DNA of 64,000 nucleotides from Nocardioides gansuensis (GTDB lineage: Bacteria; Actinomycetota; Actinomycetes; Propionibacteriales; Nocardioidaceae), in assembly GCF_003076135.1 (NCBI RefSeq), contig NZ_QDGZ01000002.1:434001-498000 (forward strand), given 5' to 3'. Shown here piece by piece: positions 1 to 8,493 of the stretch. How positions within the stretch are numbered: the stretch's first letter is position 1; the number at the start of each line of letters is the position of its first letter. The notes beneath the pieces were generated by a model that had not been told where the DNA came from, searched no databases, and saw only the letters and a program-made list of their open reading frames with translations. The position numbers and the translations under genes were made by a program.

Positions 1-99
1 AGGGTGCCCACGGGCCACCGCTACCGCACCCGACCACCCGCGGTCGCGACCATCCACCGAAGACCCGCCCTCACCATCGACTACATCCTCGTCAGCTGA
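1..99 (+). CDS. C-terminal end of an unidentified protein (truncated by window edge)
   Basis: An open frame enters from the left edge and stops with TGA at 97-99, giving a 32-residue, Arg-rich tail that ends in TIDYILVS. Codon use is GC-rich at third positions, as in real genes of this window. There is too little sequence to name a family. The following gene begins about 90 bp downstream on the same strand. It could also be a chance open frame. Confidence 0.3.
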   Translation, partial: RVPTGHRYRTRPPAVATIHRRPALTIDYILVS

Positions 100-188
100 G
101 GCACTCCGTAGGTGTTGCTCGCTCATGCCGAGGACCTGGTCCGGGGGAGTACGGTGCCCCGGACAGAAACAGCACAGGGGGAGCAGCC

Positions 189-576
189 ATGTCCGAGGAC
201 AGCGTCACCGATCACGCGCAGCAAGAGGCGAACGGGGGAAGGGAGTCGGGCTTCTTCACGCCCGCCGTCTGTGCATGCGGCGTTCACCCTTGCGATCGCG
301 GCCCTAGTGGGGGACAGCCCGCTCACGGTTGGTTTGATCGCCCTGCTCGGATCGGCGCTCGGGTCCAGCTGGACGACCTTCCACGGAGGCTGGGGCGCGG
401 CGACCGCGCTGGAGGCCCTCCTGGCACTGCTGCTGGCCTGGCGAGGCCTGGCTGGATCGGGCGGTTGGGAGTCCGTCCTCGCACGGGCGGCCATCCTGAT
501 CTGTGTCGTCGCGCTCGTGGGTGCATTGCTCACTGTCATGGCGGCTCAGGTCGACCAGCCGGGCGACGGGTTCTGA
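189..576 (+). pseudogene. small membrane protein, probably frameshifted
   Basis: An ATG at 189 is preceded by a good GGGGAG ribosome site and opens a hydrophilic N-terminus (MSEDSVTDHAQQ...). GC-rich third-position bias holds in that frame to about 268, then moves to the frame that starts one base later and runs to the stop at 574-576. The second frame encodes about three hydrophobic helices (FTLAIAALVGDS, TVGLIALLGSALG, AILICVVALVGALL). Joined at about 265-278, the two parts give one plausible protein of roughly 128 residues with a short cytosolic head and several membrane helices. I see no known family. The break may be a true frameshift or a one-base sequence error. Confidence 0.5.
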
Positions 577-606
577 TCGCCTGGCCACGCCAGACGGCCG
601 CTCCGC

Positions 607-2457
607 TCAGCCGCAGGTGTCCCGGGAGTCGCTCGGCGACGTCTGGCTGAGATGCCGTGCGGTGTTGACCAGCCCGACCAGGCTGAACGCCTGCGGCGTG
701 TTGCCCAGCTGATGGCCTGTTCGCGCGTCGTACTCCTCGGACAGCATCCCGACGTCGTTGCGCAAGGCAAGCAGCCGCTCGAAGAGCTCCTCGGCCCGAT
801 CGCGCTCCCCGATGCCGTGCAGCGCATCGACGAGCCAGAAGCTACAGGCGAGGAAGGCCGCCTCGTCGCCGGGCAGGCCGTCCGGGCCCCCGTCGGCCTG
901 GGTGTCGTAGCGGCGCACGAGGCCGTCGTGGTCGAGCTCGCGGGCGACGGCCTCGACCGTCCCGACGACGCGGGGGTCGTCCCACGGGAGGAAGCCGACG
1001 CGCGGAATCAGCAGCAGCGCAGCGTCGAGGCCTTGGGAGCCGTAGAACTGGGTGAAGGTGTTGCGTCGCGGGTCGTAGCCCTTCTCGCAGACGTCGGCGT
1101 GGATGCGGTCGGCGAGCTCACGCCAGGCAGCGGCGTCGCCGGTCAGCCCGTGCTTCTCGACCGTGCGGACGGCTCGGTCGAGACCGGCCCACGCCATCAC
1201 CTTCGAGTGCACGAACTGCCGCCGCGGTCCCCGCATCTCCCAGAGCCCGTTGTCGGGCTCGTGCCAGTGGTCGGTGAGCCAGTCGATGAGTGCGCGCTGC
1301 AGGTCCCAGGCCGGCTCGAGGGTCTGGAGCCCTGCCTCGCGGCCGAGGTGGAGGCCGTCGAGCGCCTCGCCCCAGACGTCGAGCTGGTGCTGGTCGGCAG
1401 CTGCGTTGCCGATGCGCACCGGCCTCGAGCCGGCGTAGCCGTCGAGCCAGTCCAGGGTCATCTCGGGCAGCCGCTGGGTGCCGTCGAGGCCATACATGAT
1501 CTGGAGCTTCGCCGGGTCGCCGGCGACCGCGCGCACCAGCCACTCCCGCCAGGCCTGTGCCTCCCCGGTGAAACCGGTGCCGATCAGGGCCTGCAGCGTG
1601 AAGGTCGCGTCCCGCACCCAGCAGTAGCGGTAGTCCCAGTTGCGGACCCCGCCGACCTCCTCGGGCAGCGAGGTGGTCGCAGCCGCCACGATCCCTCCCG
1701 TCGGCGCGAAGGTCAGGGCCTTGAGCAACAACAGCGACCGGCGCACCTCGGCCTGCCAGCGGCCGACGTAGGTGCAGCCCGCCATCCACTCCTGCCAGAA
1801 CTCCCGTGTCTCCTTGAGCGCCTGCACCGGCTGCACCGCGTCGGGCCTGGACAGGTGCGAGAGCCGGTGGGTGAGCACGAAGGCGACCCGTTCGCCTGCG
1901 GCGACGGCGAACGACGACAACAGGGCGCCGTCCTCGTGACGCATCGGCACGTCGGCGCGGATCCACGCCGCGTCCGGTCCCGCGATCGCCGAGACCTGAT
2001 GGCCGAGGTCGTCGTCGGTGCGCAGCCAGGGGCGCACCCGGCCGTAGTCGAACCGCAGCCGCAGCGTGCTCTCCATCCGGACTCGCCCGGTGATGCCTTC
2101 GACCACCCGCACGACGTCCGCCGCATCGCCCCGGGGCGGCATGAAGTCGACCACCTCGACGACGCCGCCGTCGGTCTCCCAGCGGGTGCGCAGCACCAGC
2201 GTGTCGTCCTCGTAGCGACGCGACGACGCCCTGCTGGCCCCGGCGGGCGCCACCGTCCAGCGGCCCGCCGACTCGTCGTGCAGCAGCGCGGCGAAGCAGG
2301 CCGGGTCGTCGAAGTGCGGCAGGCACAGCCAGTCGATCGAGCCGTCCAGGCCGATCAGCGCGCCGGTGTGGAGGTCGCCGATGAGCGCGTAGTCCTGGAT
2401 CGGCGTGACCTGGCCGGGATCAGTGAGGGCGCGCACGACACCCTTGGTACCACGCAC
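607..2457 (-). CDS. glycoside hydrolase family 15 protein (glucoamylase/trehalase-like)
   Basis: The 616-residue protein has the trehalase-like N-terminal domain (IQDYALIGDLHTGALIG, DGSIDWLCLPHFDDPACF) followed by an (alpha/alpha)6 barrel. The barrel hallmark NWDYRYCWVRDATF lies mid-protein. Candidate catalytic glutamates are in GLWEMRG (acid) and in SEEYDARTGHQLGN (base). Actinobacterial members of this group include a characterised trehalase, so hydrolysis of trehalose or alpha-glucans in the cytosol is likely; no signal peptide is visible. The start is a GTG at 2457 without a convincing ribosome site, and a GTG a few codons later is equally possible. The gene stands alone and converges with the small membrane gene at 189. 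Confidence 0.85.
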   Translation of the reverse strand: MRGTKGVVRALTDPGQVTPIQDYALIGDLHTGALIGLDGSIDWLCLPHFDDPACFAALLHDESAGRWTVAPAGASRASSRRYEDDTLVLRTRWETDGGVVEVVDFMPPRGDAADVVRVVEGITGRVRMESTLRLRFDYGRVRPWLRTDDDLGHQVSAIAGPDAAWIRADVPMRHEDGALLSSFAVAAGERVAFVLTHRLSHLSRPDAVQPVQALKETREFWQEWMAGCTYVGRWQAEVRRSLLLLKALTFAPTGGIVAAATTSLPEEVGGVRNWDYRYCWVRDATFTLQALIGTGFTGEAQAWREWLVRAVAGDPAKLQIMYGLDGTQRLPEMTLDWLDGYAGSRPVRIGNAAADQHQLDVWGEALDGLHLGREAGLQTLEPAWDLQRALIDWLTDHWHEPDNGLWEMRGPRRQFVHSKVMAWAGLDRAVRTVEKHGLTGDAAAWRELADRIHADVCEKGYDPRRNTFTQFYGSQGLDAALLLIPRVGFLPWDDPRVVGTVEAVARELDHDGLVRRYDTQADGGPDGLPGDEAAFLACSFWLVDALHGIGERDRAEELFERLLALRNDVGMLSEEYDARTGHQLGNTPQAFSLVGLVNTARHLSQTSPSDSRDTCG

Positions 2458-2508
2458 CCCGGCGCCGCCGTGCGGCTGAGGCCGAGGGAGGCGGCTCCAC
2501 GGGCCGGC

Positions 2509-3123
2509 TCATCGCGACGCCGACTCCCAGACGAACCCGTCGGGGTCGGTGAGGTCCCCGGCCTCGCTCGCGAGGACGAGGCGGTGCGAGCCCGTGCCGT
2601 CTGCGGACACGCCGGCGTCCTTGGCGAGGGCTCGGTGGCCGTAGAGTGCGAGCTTGACTGCGCTCGACGCGGACTCGAACTCGACGTACTTGCGGCCGAA
2701 GCTCTTCGCCACCACGAAGCCGTGGCCGACGTAGAACCGCTTGGACTCGGCCACGTCCGCGGCGCCCAGCAGCAGCGCGATCTCGTCGATCTTCCGACTA
2801 GCCGGGCTGGTGTCCTTCTTCGCCGAGCTCGCCACCTTCCAGATCGTGCCGTCCGGGGCCTGCACGGTGCCGCCACATCCCCAGAAGGACTTGGCGACGG
2901 GCTTGATCGGCGTGGCGCCGGCATCGAGCGCCGCGTCGACGAGCGCGCGGACGTTGGCGGGCTGGGCCACGACGAGCGACAGCGTGAAGCCGCGGAACCC
3001 GGCCGTCGGCGCGTCTGAGGCGCGGAGGCTCAGCTGCTCGTCGAGGCCGAAGGCGTCGGCGTAGAAGCGGCGGGCAGTGGTGGGTTCGTCCACCTCGAGG
3101 GTGACGGATGCGAGAGAGGTCAT
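2509..3123 (-). CDS. VOC (glyoxalase/bleomycin-resistance fold) family protein
   Basis: The 204-residue protein contains two VOC half-repeats. The first begins MTSLASVTLEVDEPTTARRFYADAFGL; the second begins DEIALLLGAADVAESKRFYVGHGF. Each shows the beta-alpha-beta pattern with an FY helix start and a DPDG/APDG turn. VOC proteins bind metals and small ligands (lyases, dioxygenases, drug-binding proteins), so the substrate cannot be named. The start at 3123 was chosen over the longer open frame because homology begins there and a TAGCTT -10-like element lies exactly 7 nt upstream, which suggests a leaderless mRNA. It is divergent from the cold-shock gene. Confidence 0.75.
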   Translation of the reverse strand: MTSLASVTLEVDEPTTARRFYADAFGLDEQLSLRASDAPTAGFRGFTLSLVVAQPANVRALVDAALDAGATPIKPVAKSFWGCGGTVQAPDGTIWKVASSAKKDTSPASRKIDEIALLLGAADVAESKRFYVGHGFVVAKSFGRKYVEFESASSAVKLALYGHRALAKDAGVSADGTGSHRLVLASEAGDLTDPDGFVWESASR

Positions 3124-3130
3124 CTCGAGG

Positions 3131-3136
3131 AAGCTA
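3131..3136 (-). promoter_or_regulatory. -10 element of a probable leaderless promoter for the VOC gene
   Basis: TAGCTT on the minus strand lies 7 nt before the ATG at 3123, so transcription would begin at or next to the start codon. No ribosome site is present between them. Confidence 0.45.
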
Positions 3137-3391
3137 GGCGCGGTGGGTCGTTTGGTGCTTCTCGATTCCTGACCGTTCGACCGCCAGGGCGCGATTGTGG
3201 GTCGTCGGGAATCAATCCGGGCTGCCTCTCGTTGTACGAGGCGGTCACAGTTTTGAGTGTTCGTGTCTTGCACGCTCGCAACGAACGTTTGCGGGCGCAA
3301 TTGTCCTTCAGGGTCCCTGGAGCCAGTCGCGTCATCGCTGGCCCGGGTCTGCACGGTGTGGACCCGCACCTGCCCTGTAAGGAGCAACCAA

Positions 3392-3592
3392 ATGGCACAG
3401 GGAACCGTCAAGTGGTTCAACGCGGAGAAGGGCTTCGGCTTCATCTCCCCCGCGGAGGGCCCCGACCTCTTCGTCCACTTCTCCGAGATCGAGAGCTCGG
3501 GCTTCCGTAGCCTCGAGGAGAACCAGAAGGTCGAGTTCGAGGCAGCTCAGGGCCCCAAGGGCCCGCAGGCGACGCGCGTGCGCGTCATCTGA
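3392..3592 (+). CDS. cold-shock protein, CspA family
   Basis: A 66-residue single CSD-fold protein beginning [18 protein letters not shown], with RNP1 (KGFGFI) and RNP2 (LFVHFSEI) intact. It binds single-stranded RNA/DNA as an RNA chaperone. The ATG at 3392 follows AAGGAG at 3379-3384 with suitable spacing; the longer upstream frame is noncoding. The 5' region back to about 3230 is AT-richer than its surroundings and could be a long regulatory leader like those of other csp mRNAs; that is inference. A strong terminator follows the stop codon. Confidence 0.95.
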   Translation: MAQGTVKWFNAEKGFGFISPAEGPDLFVHFSEIESSGFRSLEENQKVEFEAAQGPKGPQATRVRVI

Positions 3593-3610
3593 GCCACAGC
3601 ACACTGAGAG

Positions 3611-3639
3611 AGGGTCGGCGCCTGGCGCCGGCCCTTTCT
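3611..3639 (+). terminator. Rho-independent terminator after the csp gene
   Basis: A GC-rich hairpin (left arm AGGGTCGGC, right arm GCCGGCCCT, with one G-T pair) is followed by TTTCT, 19 bp after the csp stop codon. It also insulates the csp transcript from the EamA gene. Confidence 0.75.
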
Positions 3640-3678
3640 GCATGTGGCGGCACGTCAGGTGCCCGGTCACGACGCCGC

Positions 3679-3684
3679 TATTTT
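3679..3684 (+). promoter_or_regulatory. -10 element of a probable leaderless promoter for the EamA gene
   Basis: TATTTT ends 6 nt before the GTG at 3691 and no ribosome site is present. The element lies just after the csp terminator, as expected for an independent transcript. Confidence 0.5.
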
Positions 3685-3690
3685 GTCCGC

Positions 3691-4638
3691 GTGAACCCGG
3701 CGAGCATCGAGACCCGGAGTCGGAGCGCGCGTCTGGGGCTGCTGCAGGTCTGCGCTGCCGGGGTGCTGTGGGGCACCGGCGGCCTCGTGGTCACCACGCT
3801 CCACGAGCGCGACGGCCTCGGTGCGATGACCGTCAGCGCGTGGCGGATGGCCCTCGCGGCACTGGCCCTGGTCGCGTTCGCCGTCGTGACCCGGCGCTCA
3901 GGCGTCGTACGGGAGACGATGCGCGCCCACCCCGTCCTGGCCGTCCTCGTGGGCTGCGGCACCGCCCTCTACCAGGGCCTCTACTTCGTGTCGGTGCTGC
4001 TCGTCGGCGTCAGTATCGCCACGGTGGTCGCCCTCGGGCTCGCACCCATCCTCGCCTCGGTCTGGGAGCACGCCCTCGCGCGCAGCCTGCCGTCGGCGCG
4101 CGAGGCCGTCGTGCTGGCTGCGGCCCTCGCCGGACTGGTGCTGATCACCGCAACCGCAGGACACGGGTCTGCCCCGCCGGGCGGCGACCCCCGGCTGGGG
4201 ACACTCCTCGCCATCGGCTCGGGCGCCACCTACGCGGCGACGACGGTGCTCGGCCATACCCTCGCGCAGCGCGTCGACCCAGTGGCCCTGACCACCTGCG
4301 CGACCGCGGCAGGCGCCGTGGCCCTGCTGCCCTTCCTCGGTCTCGCGGCGGCAATGGAGGAGCCGGTCATGAGCTCTGACCCGGTCTCGCTCGCCCTGCT
4401 GCTCTACCTCGGAGTGGCCACGATGGCGCTGGCCTACGGGCTCCTGTACGCCGGGCTTCGCACGACGTCCGGCTCGGCGGCGACCGTGGCCACCCTCGTG
4501 GAACCCGTCTCGGCAGCCCTGCTCGCGGCCCTGCTCCTCGGCGAACGGCTCGCCTGGCCCGCGCTCGTGGGTGGCGGCCTGATCCTGGCGGCTGTGGTCG
4601 CCCTGCACCCCACGGACGAGCGCCCGGCACCCGCCTGA
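3691..4638 (+). CDS. EamA/DMT-superfamily transporter
   Basis: A 315-residue integral membrane protein with about ten hydrophobic helices arranged as two EamA repeats. The first begins near GLLQVCAAGVLWGTGGLVVT; the second begins near GTLLAIGSGATYAATTVLG and has the typical C-terminal segment GSAATVATLVEPVSAALLAALLLGE. Such proteins export amino acids or other small metabolites. The substrate cannot be read from the sequence. The GTG start fits the -10 element 6 nt upstream. Confidence 0.9.
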   Translation: MNPASIETRSRSARLGLLQVCAAGVLWGTGGLVVTTLHERDGLGAMTVSAWRMALAALALVAFAVVTRRSGVVRETMRAHPVLAVLVGCGTALYQGLYFVSVLLVGVSIATVVALGLAPILASVWEHALARSLPSAREAVVLAAALAGLVLITATAGHGSAPPGGDPRLGTLLAIGSGATYAATTVLGHTLAQRVDPVALTTCATAAGAVALLPFLGLAAAMEEPVMSSDPVSLALLLYLGVATMALAYGLLYAGLRTTSGSAATVATLVEPVSAALLAALLLGERLAWPALVGGGLILAAVVALHPTDERPAPA

Positions 4639-4703
4639 GCCGCCCCACCGGGACCCACCTCGCAGGCCACCCTTCCGGGTGGTCCTGGATGGCTCGAACT
4701 GAG

Positions 4704-4709
4704 TAGTCT
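4704..4709 (+). promoter_or_regulatory. -10 element of a probable leaderless promoter for the ATPase gene at 4717
   Basis: TAGTCT is followed by 7 nt and then the ATG at 4717, with no ribosome site. Confidence 0.5.
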
Positions 4710-4716
4710 GCACGCA

Positions 4717-5703
4717 ATGGAGCGCGAGCACAGCAAGCGCCTGGCGGTTCGTCTGGCGGCGGACCCCGCGGGCGTGCCCGCAGCGCGACGCTTCGTCGTC
4801 GACGGCCTGGCGGCCGGCACCCACGAGGCGCTGGCGGATGCCGCCGAGCTCGTGATCAGCGAGCTGGCCGGCAACGCCGCGCTGCACGGGGGAGCCCGGT
4901 TCATGTACGTCGCCATGGAGCATCGCGTGCGCGGCGTGCGGGTCTCCGTCGAGGACGACGGCCCGGTGGGTGCCGAGGCGGTCAGGCCCCCGCTCCTGGT
5001 CACCGGCGAGCCGGAAGACCCAGAGGACGTGGACGATCTGCAGGGCTGGGCCGCGCAGGCCACGACCGGTCGCGGGCTCGCCCTGGTCTCCATGGTGTCG
5101 GGAGACTGGGGAGTCGCGGCGACACCGCGCGGCAAGCTCGTCTGGGCCGACGTGGTCGAGCCGGCCGCCGAGAACGACGTGCGACCGCCTTCCCGGCAGG
5201 ACGCAGAGGACTCGGTCGCACCGCCCGCCGAGCTGCCCCCGGGCTGGGCCCTCGTGCGCCTCGCGCGATGCCCGGTGCGCCTGAGCCTGAGACAGGACAA
5301 CCACCTCGATGAACTGGTCCGGGAGCTGCAGCTGATCGGCGCGGGCAGCAACGAGAGTGCCCGAGCTGTCGCGGCGGAGATCAGCGAGCTGCTCATGTCA
5401 CCGGCGCACGCACGGCTCACCGGACGGCGCGCGGCGGAGCAGGCCCTCCTCGACGGGCTCGAGCACGTGGACATCGACATGGCGATGCCCCGCGAGTTCA
5501 GCGTCCTGATCCGACGGCTGCACGCCGCGGTGGCGCGAGCCGATGTCCTGTGCGAGCGGGACGAGCTCCTGTCACTGGCCTCCGACTCCGAGCTCCGCGC
5601 GCTTCGGGAGTGGATGACCCAGGAGGTCGTCGCCCAGGTCGAGCAGGGTGCCCCTCCGGTCCCGTGGCCGGATTGGGTTGCTAGCCGTGCAGGCACGTGT
5701 TGA
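4717..5703 (+). CDS. anti-sigma/serine-kinase-type ATP-binding protein with extra C-terminal domain
   Basis: Residues about 5-150 form a GHKL ATPase of the RsbW/SpoIIAB type. The N-box region is ADAAELVISELAGNAALHGG, and G-box-like elements are VSVEDDGP and TGRGLALVSMVS. These kinases bind sigma factors or phosphorylate anti-sigma antagonists. The remaining ~170 residues (from about LRLSLRQDNHLDELVRELQLIG) are helical, acidic and not recognised; they resemble a partner or sensor module and are absent from minimal RsbW proteins. No sigma factor or antagonist gene is adjacent, so the partner must be elsewhere. A leaderless start at 4717 is supported by the -10 spacing. Confidence 0.75.
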   Translation: MEREHSKRLAVRLAADPAGVPAARRFVVDGLAAGTHEALADAAELVISELAGNAALHGGARFMYVAMEHRVRGVRVSVEDDGPVGAEAVRPPLLVTGEPEDPEDVDDLQGWAAQATTGRGLALVSMVSGDWGVAATPRGKLVWADVVEPAAENDVRPPSRQDAEDSVAPPAELPPGWALVRLARCPVRLSLRQDNHLDELVRELQLIGAGSNESARAVAAEISELLMSPAHARLTGRRAAEQALLDGLEHVDIDMAMPREFSVLIRRLHAAVARADVLCERDELLSLASDSELRALREWMTQEVVAQVEQGAPPVPWPDWVASRAGTC

Positions 5704-5734
5704 CCTGCCGCGTCCAGCGGGACGACCATGAGCC

Positions 5735-7114
5735 GTGGTCGAGGTGGTGGAAGCCGACTACCTGGTGGTCGGCGCGGGCGCGGCGGGCATGGCGTTCACC
5801 GACGCGCTCATCGATCACGCTGACGTCACCGTGGCGTTGGTCGATCGCCGTCACGGCGCAGGCGGGCACTGGCTCGATGCCTATCCGTTCGTCCGCCTGC
5901 ACCAGGCGTCTGCCTTCTACGGTGTCGCGTCGACGTTGCTCGGCGGCGGGCAGGTGCAGCAGGTGGGCCCGGAGGCCGGCCTGCACGAGAGGGCCACGGC
6001 GCCCGAGATCTGTGCCTACTACGCGCGCGTCCTGAGCGAGCGCCTGCTGGCCTCCGGCCGCGTGGCCTTCCACCCCGGCTGCAGCTATCTCGGTGCGGGC
6101 CTGTTCGTCTCGAGGATCTCCGGCCGGCGCTACGAGGTCAGCGACCGGACCCGCATCGTCGATGCGCGTTACCTCTCGCCCCAGATTCCCTCGGGGACGC
6201 CGGCCCCGTTCGGCGTCGTGGACGGCGTCGACGTCATCCCGGTCAACGACCTGGTCCGGCTCGAGGCCTCGCCGTCGCAGTACGTGGTCATCGGAGCCGG
6301 GAAGACCGCCACGGACGCGTGCATCTGGCTGCTGGGCAACGGGGTGGATCCGGACGCGATCCGCTGGGTGCGGCCCCGCGAGCCCTGGATGCTCAACCGC
6401 GCCGTGGTCCAGCCCGATCCGGCCGTCTTCATCGGCATGGCCGCGGACACCCTGGGGGCCGCCACCAGGTCGGTGTCGGCGGACGACCTGTTCCTCCGCC
6501 TGGAGGAGGCCGGCATCATGCTCCGCATCGACCGGTCCGTGACTCCGGCGATGGCGAAGGCGCCGACGCTCGCGGAGTGGGAGCTCGACCGGCTGCGCAC
6601 CCTGGAGAACGTCGTCCGGCTCGGCCACATCCGGCACGTCGAGCCGACGCGGCTGGTGCTCGACGAGGGCGACGCGCCGATCGCCCGGGACGCCGTGCTC
6701 GTGCACTGCGCGGCACCCGGCCTGCGGTACCGCCCCCTGGTGCCGATCTGGGCGAGCGAGGCGATCACGCTCCAGCCGATCCGCTCCGGCTTCCCCTGCT
6801 TCGGCGCCGCGCTGGCCGGCTTCGTCGAGGCCACCTTCGACGAGGACGAGGAGAAGAACCGGCTGTGCCCGCCCTCGCCCTACTCGAACACGCCCCCCGG
6901 CTGGGCGCGGATGCAGGTGCTGGGTGCGCGATCCGCGATGTCGTTCGGTTCGAACGCCGACATCAAGGCGTGGGCCAACGGGGTGGCCCTGAATCCGGCG
7001 CGGATCCCGCCGCAGCTGGCCGGCTCCCCTCAGCTGACCGCAGCGATGGAGCGTTTCCGCGGCAACCTCGACAGGGGACTGGCCCGGATGGCCGAGCTGG
7101 CCGGAATGTCCTGA
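5735..7114 (+). CDS. FAD-dependent NAD(P)-binding oxidoreductase
   Basis: The 459-residue protein opens with a Rossmann FAD site (YLVVGAGAAGMAF) followed by VALVDRRHGAGGHW, as in flavin monooxygenase-like enzymes. A second nucleotide site is at YVVIGAGKTATDACIWLL near residue 185, consistent with NAD(P)H binding. The spacing resembles flavin-containing or Baeyer-Villiger-type monooxygenases, but I cannot identify a definite fingerprint or the substrate. The GTG at 5735 sits about 30 bp after the previous gene, so the two may be cotranscribed. Confidence 0.75.
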   Translation: MVEVVEADYLVVGAGAAGMAFTDALIDHADVTVALVDRRHGAGGHWLDAYPFVRLHQASAFYGVASTLLGGGQVQQVGPEAGLHERATAPEICAYYARVLSERLLASGRVAFHPGCSYLGAGLFVSRISGRRYEVSDRTRIVDARYLSPQIPSGTPAPFGVVDGVDVIPVNDLVRLEASPSQYVVIGAGKTATDACIWLLGNGVDPDAIRWVRPREPWMLNRAVVQPDPAVFIGMAADTLGAATRSVSADDLFLRLEEAGIMLRIDRSVTPAMAKAPTLAEWELDRLRTLENVVRLGHIRHVEPTRLVLDEGDAPIARDAVLVHCAAPGLRYRPLVPIWASEAITLQPIRSGFPCFGAALAGFVEATFDEDEEKNRLCPPSPYSNTPPGWARMQVLGARSAMSFGSNADIKAWANGVALNPARIPPQLAGSPQLTAAMERFRGNLDRGLARMAELAGMS

Positions 7115-7130
7115 CGAGCGGGACCCCGTC

Positions 7131-8300
7131 TCAACGTGTCGGAGCGACCGCGGCGAAGCGGGCATTCACGGCGTCCACCGAGAAGCGGTCGTCCACGACC
7201 AGCCGGGCCAGGCCCACGATCGCCGCCTCGCTGCCCAGGGACCCGAGCTGCAGCGTGAGATGCCGCGTGGCTCGGGGGAGCGTCAGGCGGTAGAGCGACT
7301 CGCGAATGCCGGCCAGCAGCGGGGCCGACGCCAACGCGCCCCCGACGACGACGACCTCGGGGTTGAGCACGCACACCACCGTGGCCATCACCTCCCCGAT
7401 GAGCCGGCCCGCCTCCTGGGTCAGGCGTGCGGCGGTGGGGTCGCCGTGCGCCAGGAGCTCACCGACATCGTGACCCGACCGGGCCGGGATCCCGAGCTCG
7501 GTGAGCTTCCGGGCCACGGCGCGGCCGCCGGCGAGCGCCGCCAGGCAGTCCATCGCGCCGCACTGGCACACCTCACCGGGCTGCTCGCGCAGCCTGGCGT
7601 GGCCGATGTCCCCCGAGCCGCCGTCCGCCCCGCGGTAGACCCGGCCGTCGATCACGATGCCCGTGCCGATGCCCGTGTCCACCTTGACCAGGCACAGCGC
7701 GCGGGCAGTGGGGAAGTCCGCGGCATGCTCGCCGACCGCGGCTGCGTCGGCGTCGTTCGACGTGAGCACGGGTACGCCGGGGAGCGAGCCCTGCAGGTGC
7801 TCGGCGATGGGGTAGCCGTCCCACCCGGGCATCATCGGCGGCTGGCTCGGCCTGCCCGTCGCCGGGTCGACGGGACACGGGAGGCTCATGCCCAGCCCGC
7901 AGACCGATGAGGGGTCGGTGTCGGTCTCCTTGAGCAGGCGCTCGGCGGCCTCCGCTGTCGCAGCCAGGGTCGTCGAGGGACCGCTCGCCACGGCGACCTG
8001 GACCTCGTCCTCGGCCAGGATGTGCCCGCCGAGATCGGTGAGGGCGATGCGGCTGTGCTGGGTGTCCACGGTCACCGTCAGCACGCGGGAGTGCTCGACG
8101 TTGAACTCGAGCCGGCGCGGCCGCCGCCCCCCGGTGGCCGCGGCCGTGGGCCCCTCGACGATGAGTCCCTCGCCGAGCAGGGCGTCCACCCGCTGCGCCA
8201 CGGTCATCCGGGACAGCCCGGTGGCGTCGAGGATCTCGCCGCGAGTGGTGGCGCGGCCGCTTCGAACCAGGTCGAAGACGTCCCCAGGACCGGTGGGCAT
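7131..8300 (-). CDS. ROK-family transcriptional repressor
   Basis: Residues about 10-60 form a winged helix (GEILDATGLSRMTVAQRVDALL). The rest is the ROK sugar-kinase-like domain, with SNDADAAAVGE near residue 181, DIGHARL at 231 and the zinc loop CQCGAMDC (C245, C247, C252). ROK repressors of this layout sense sugars or phosphosugars. It starts at an ATG preceded by AAGGAGG and is divergent from the sugar operon at 8494-16995, which it most likely controls through the shared 193-bp intergenic region. Confidence 0.88.
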   Translation of the reverse strand: MPTGPGDVFDLVRSGRATTRGEILDATGLSRMTVAQRVDALLGEGLIVEGPTAAATGGRRPRRLEFNVEHSRVLTVTVDTQHSRIALTDLGGHILAEDEVQVAVASGPSTTLAATAEAAERLLKETDTDPSSVCGLGMSLPCPVDPATGRPSQPPMMPGWDGYPIAEHLQGSLPGVPVLTSNDADAAAVGEHAADFPTARALCLVKVDTGIGTGIVIDGRVYRGADGGSGDIGHARLREQPGEVCQCGAMDCLAALAGGRAVARKLTELGIPARSGHDVGELLAHGDPTAARLTQEAGRLIGEVMATVVCVLNPEVVVVGGALASAPLLAGIRESLYRLTLPRATRHLTLQLGSLGSEAAIVGLARLVVDDRFSVDAVNARFAAVAPTR

Positions 8301-8370
8301 CGACCCTCCTTTCGGCTCTGGGTGGGCGGAGCAGCCTAGCCGCGAACCGCCCCGGCTTGACCCCCAATGC

Positions 8371-8399
8371 TTGACCGATCTCCATCTTATGCCTAGCGT
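8371..8399 (+). promoter_or_regulatory. promoter of the sugar-uptake operon
   Basis: TTGACC (8371-8376), a 17-bp spacer and TAGCGT (8394-8399) make a good housekeeping promoter. Transcription would begin near 8406, leaving a leader of about 90 nt before the lipoprotein gene, which has its own AGGGAG ribosome site. Confidence 0.6.
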
Positions 8400-8410
8400 C
8401 TTTGCATATG

Positions 8411-8427
8411 GCGAACGTCACATTCGC
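8411..8427 (+). promoter_or_regulatory. candidate ROK operator
   Basis: GCGAA and TTCGC form an inverted repeat separated by 7 nt, immediately downstream of the predicted start of the operon transcript. The position suits a repressor site. The arms are short, so chance occurrence is possible. Confidence 0.35.
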
Positions 8428-8493
8428 GGAGGCGCACATGACCAGGGAACACCAGTCCATCAGGGCCAGCGGAACGACAGGGAGCCCGCGGTG

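Noticed and set aside
652..3018. 788-codon open frame on the plus strand
   Set aside because: It is the antisense shadow of the GH15 and VOC genes; composition is dominated by Arg, Gly, Val and His without recognisable domains.
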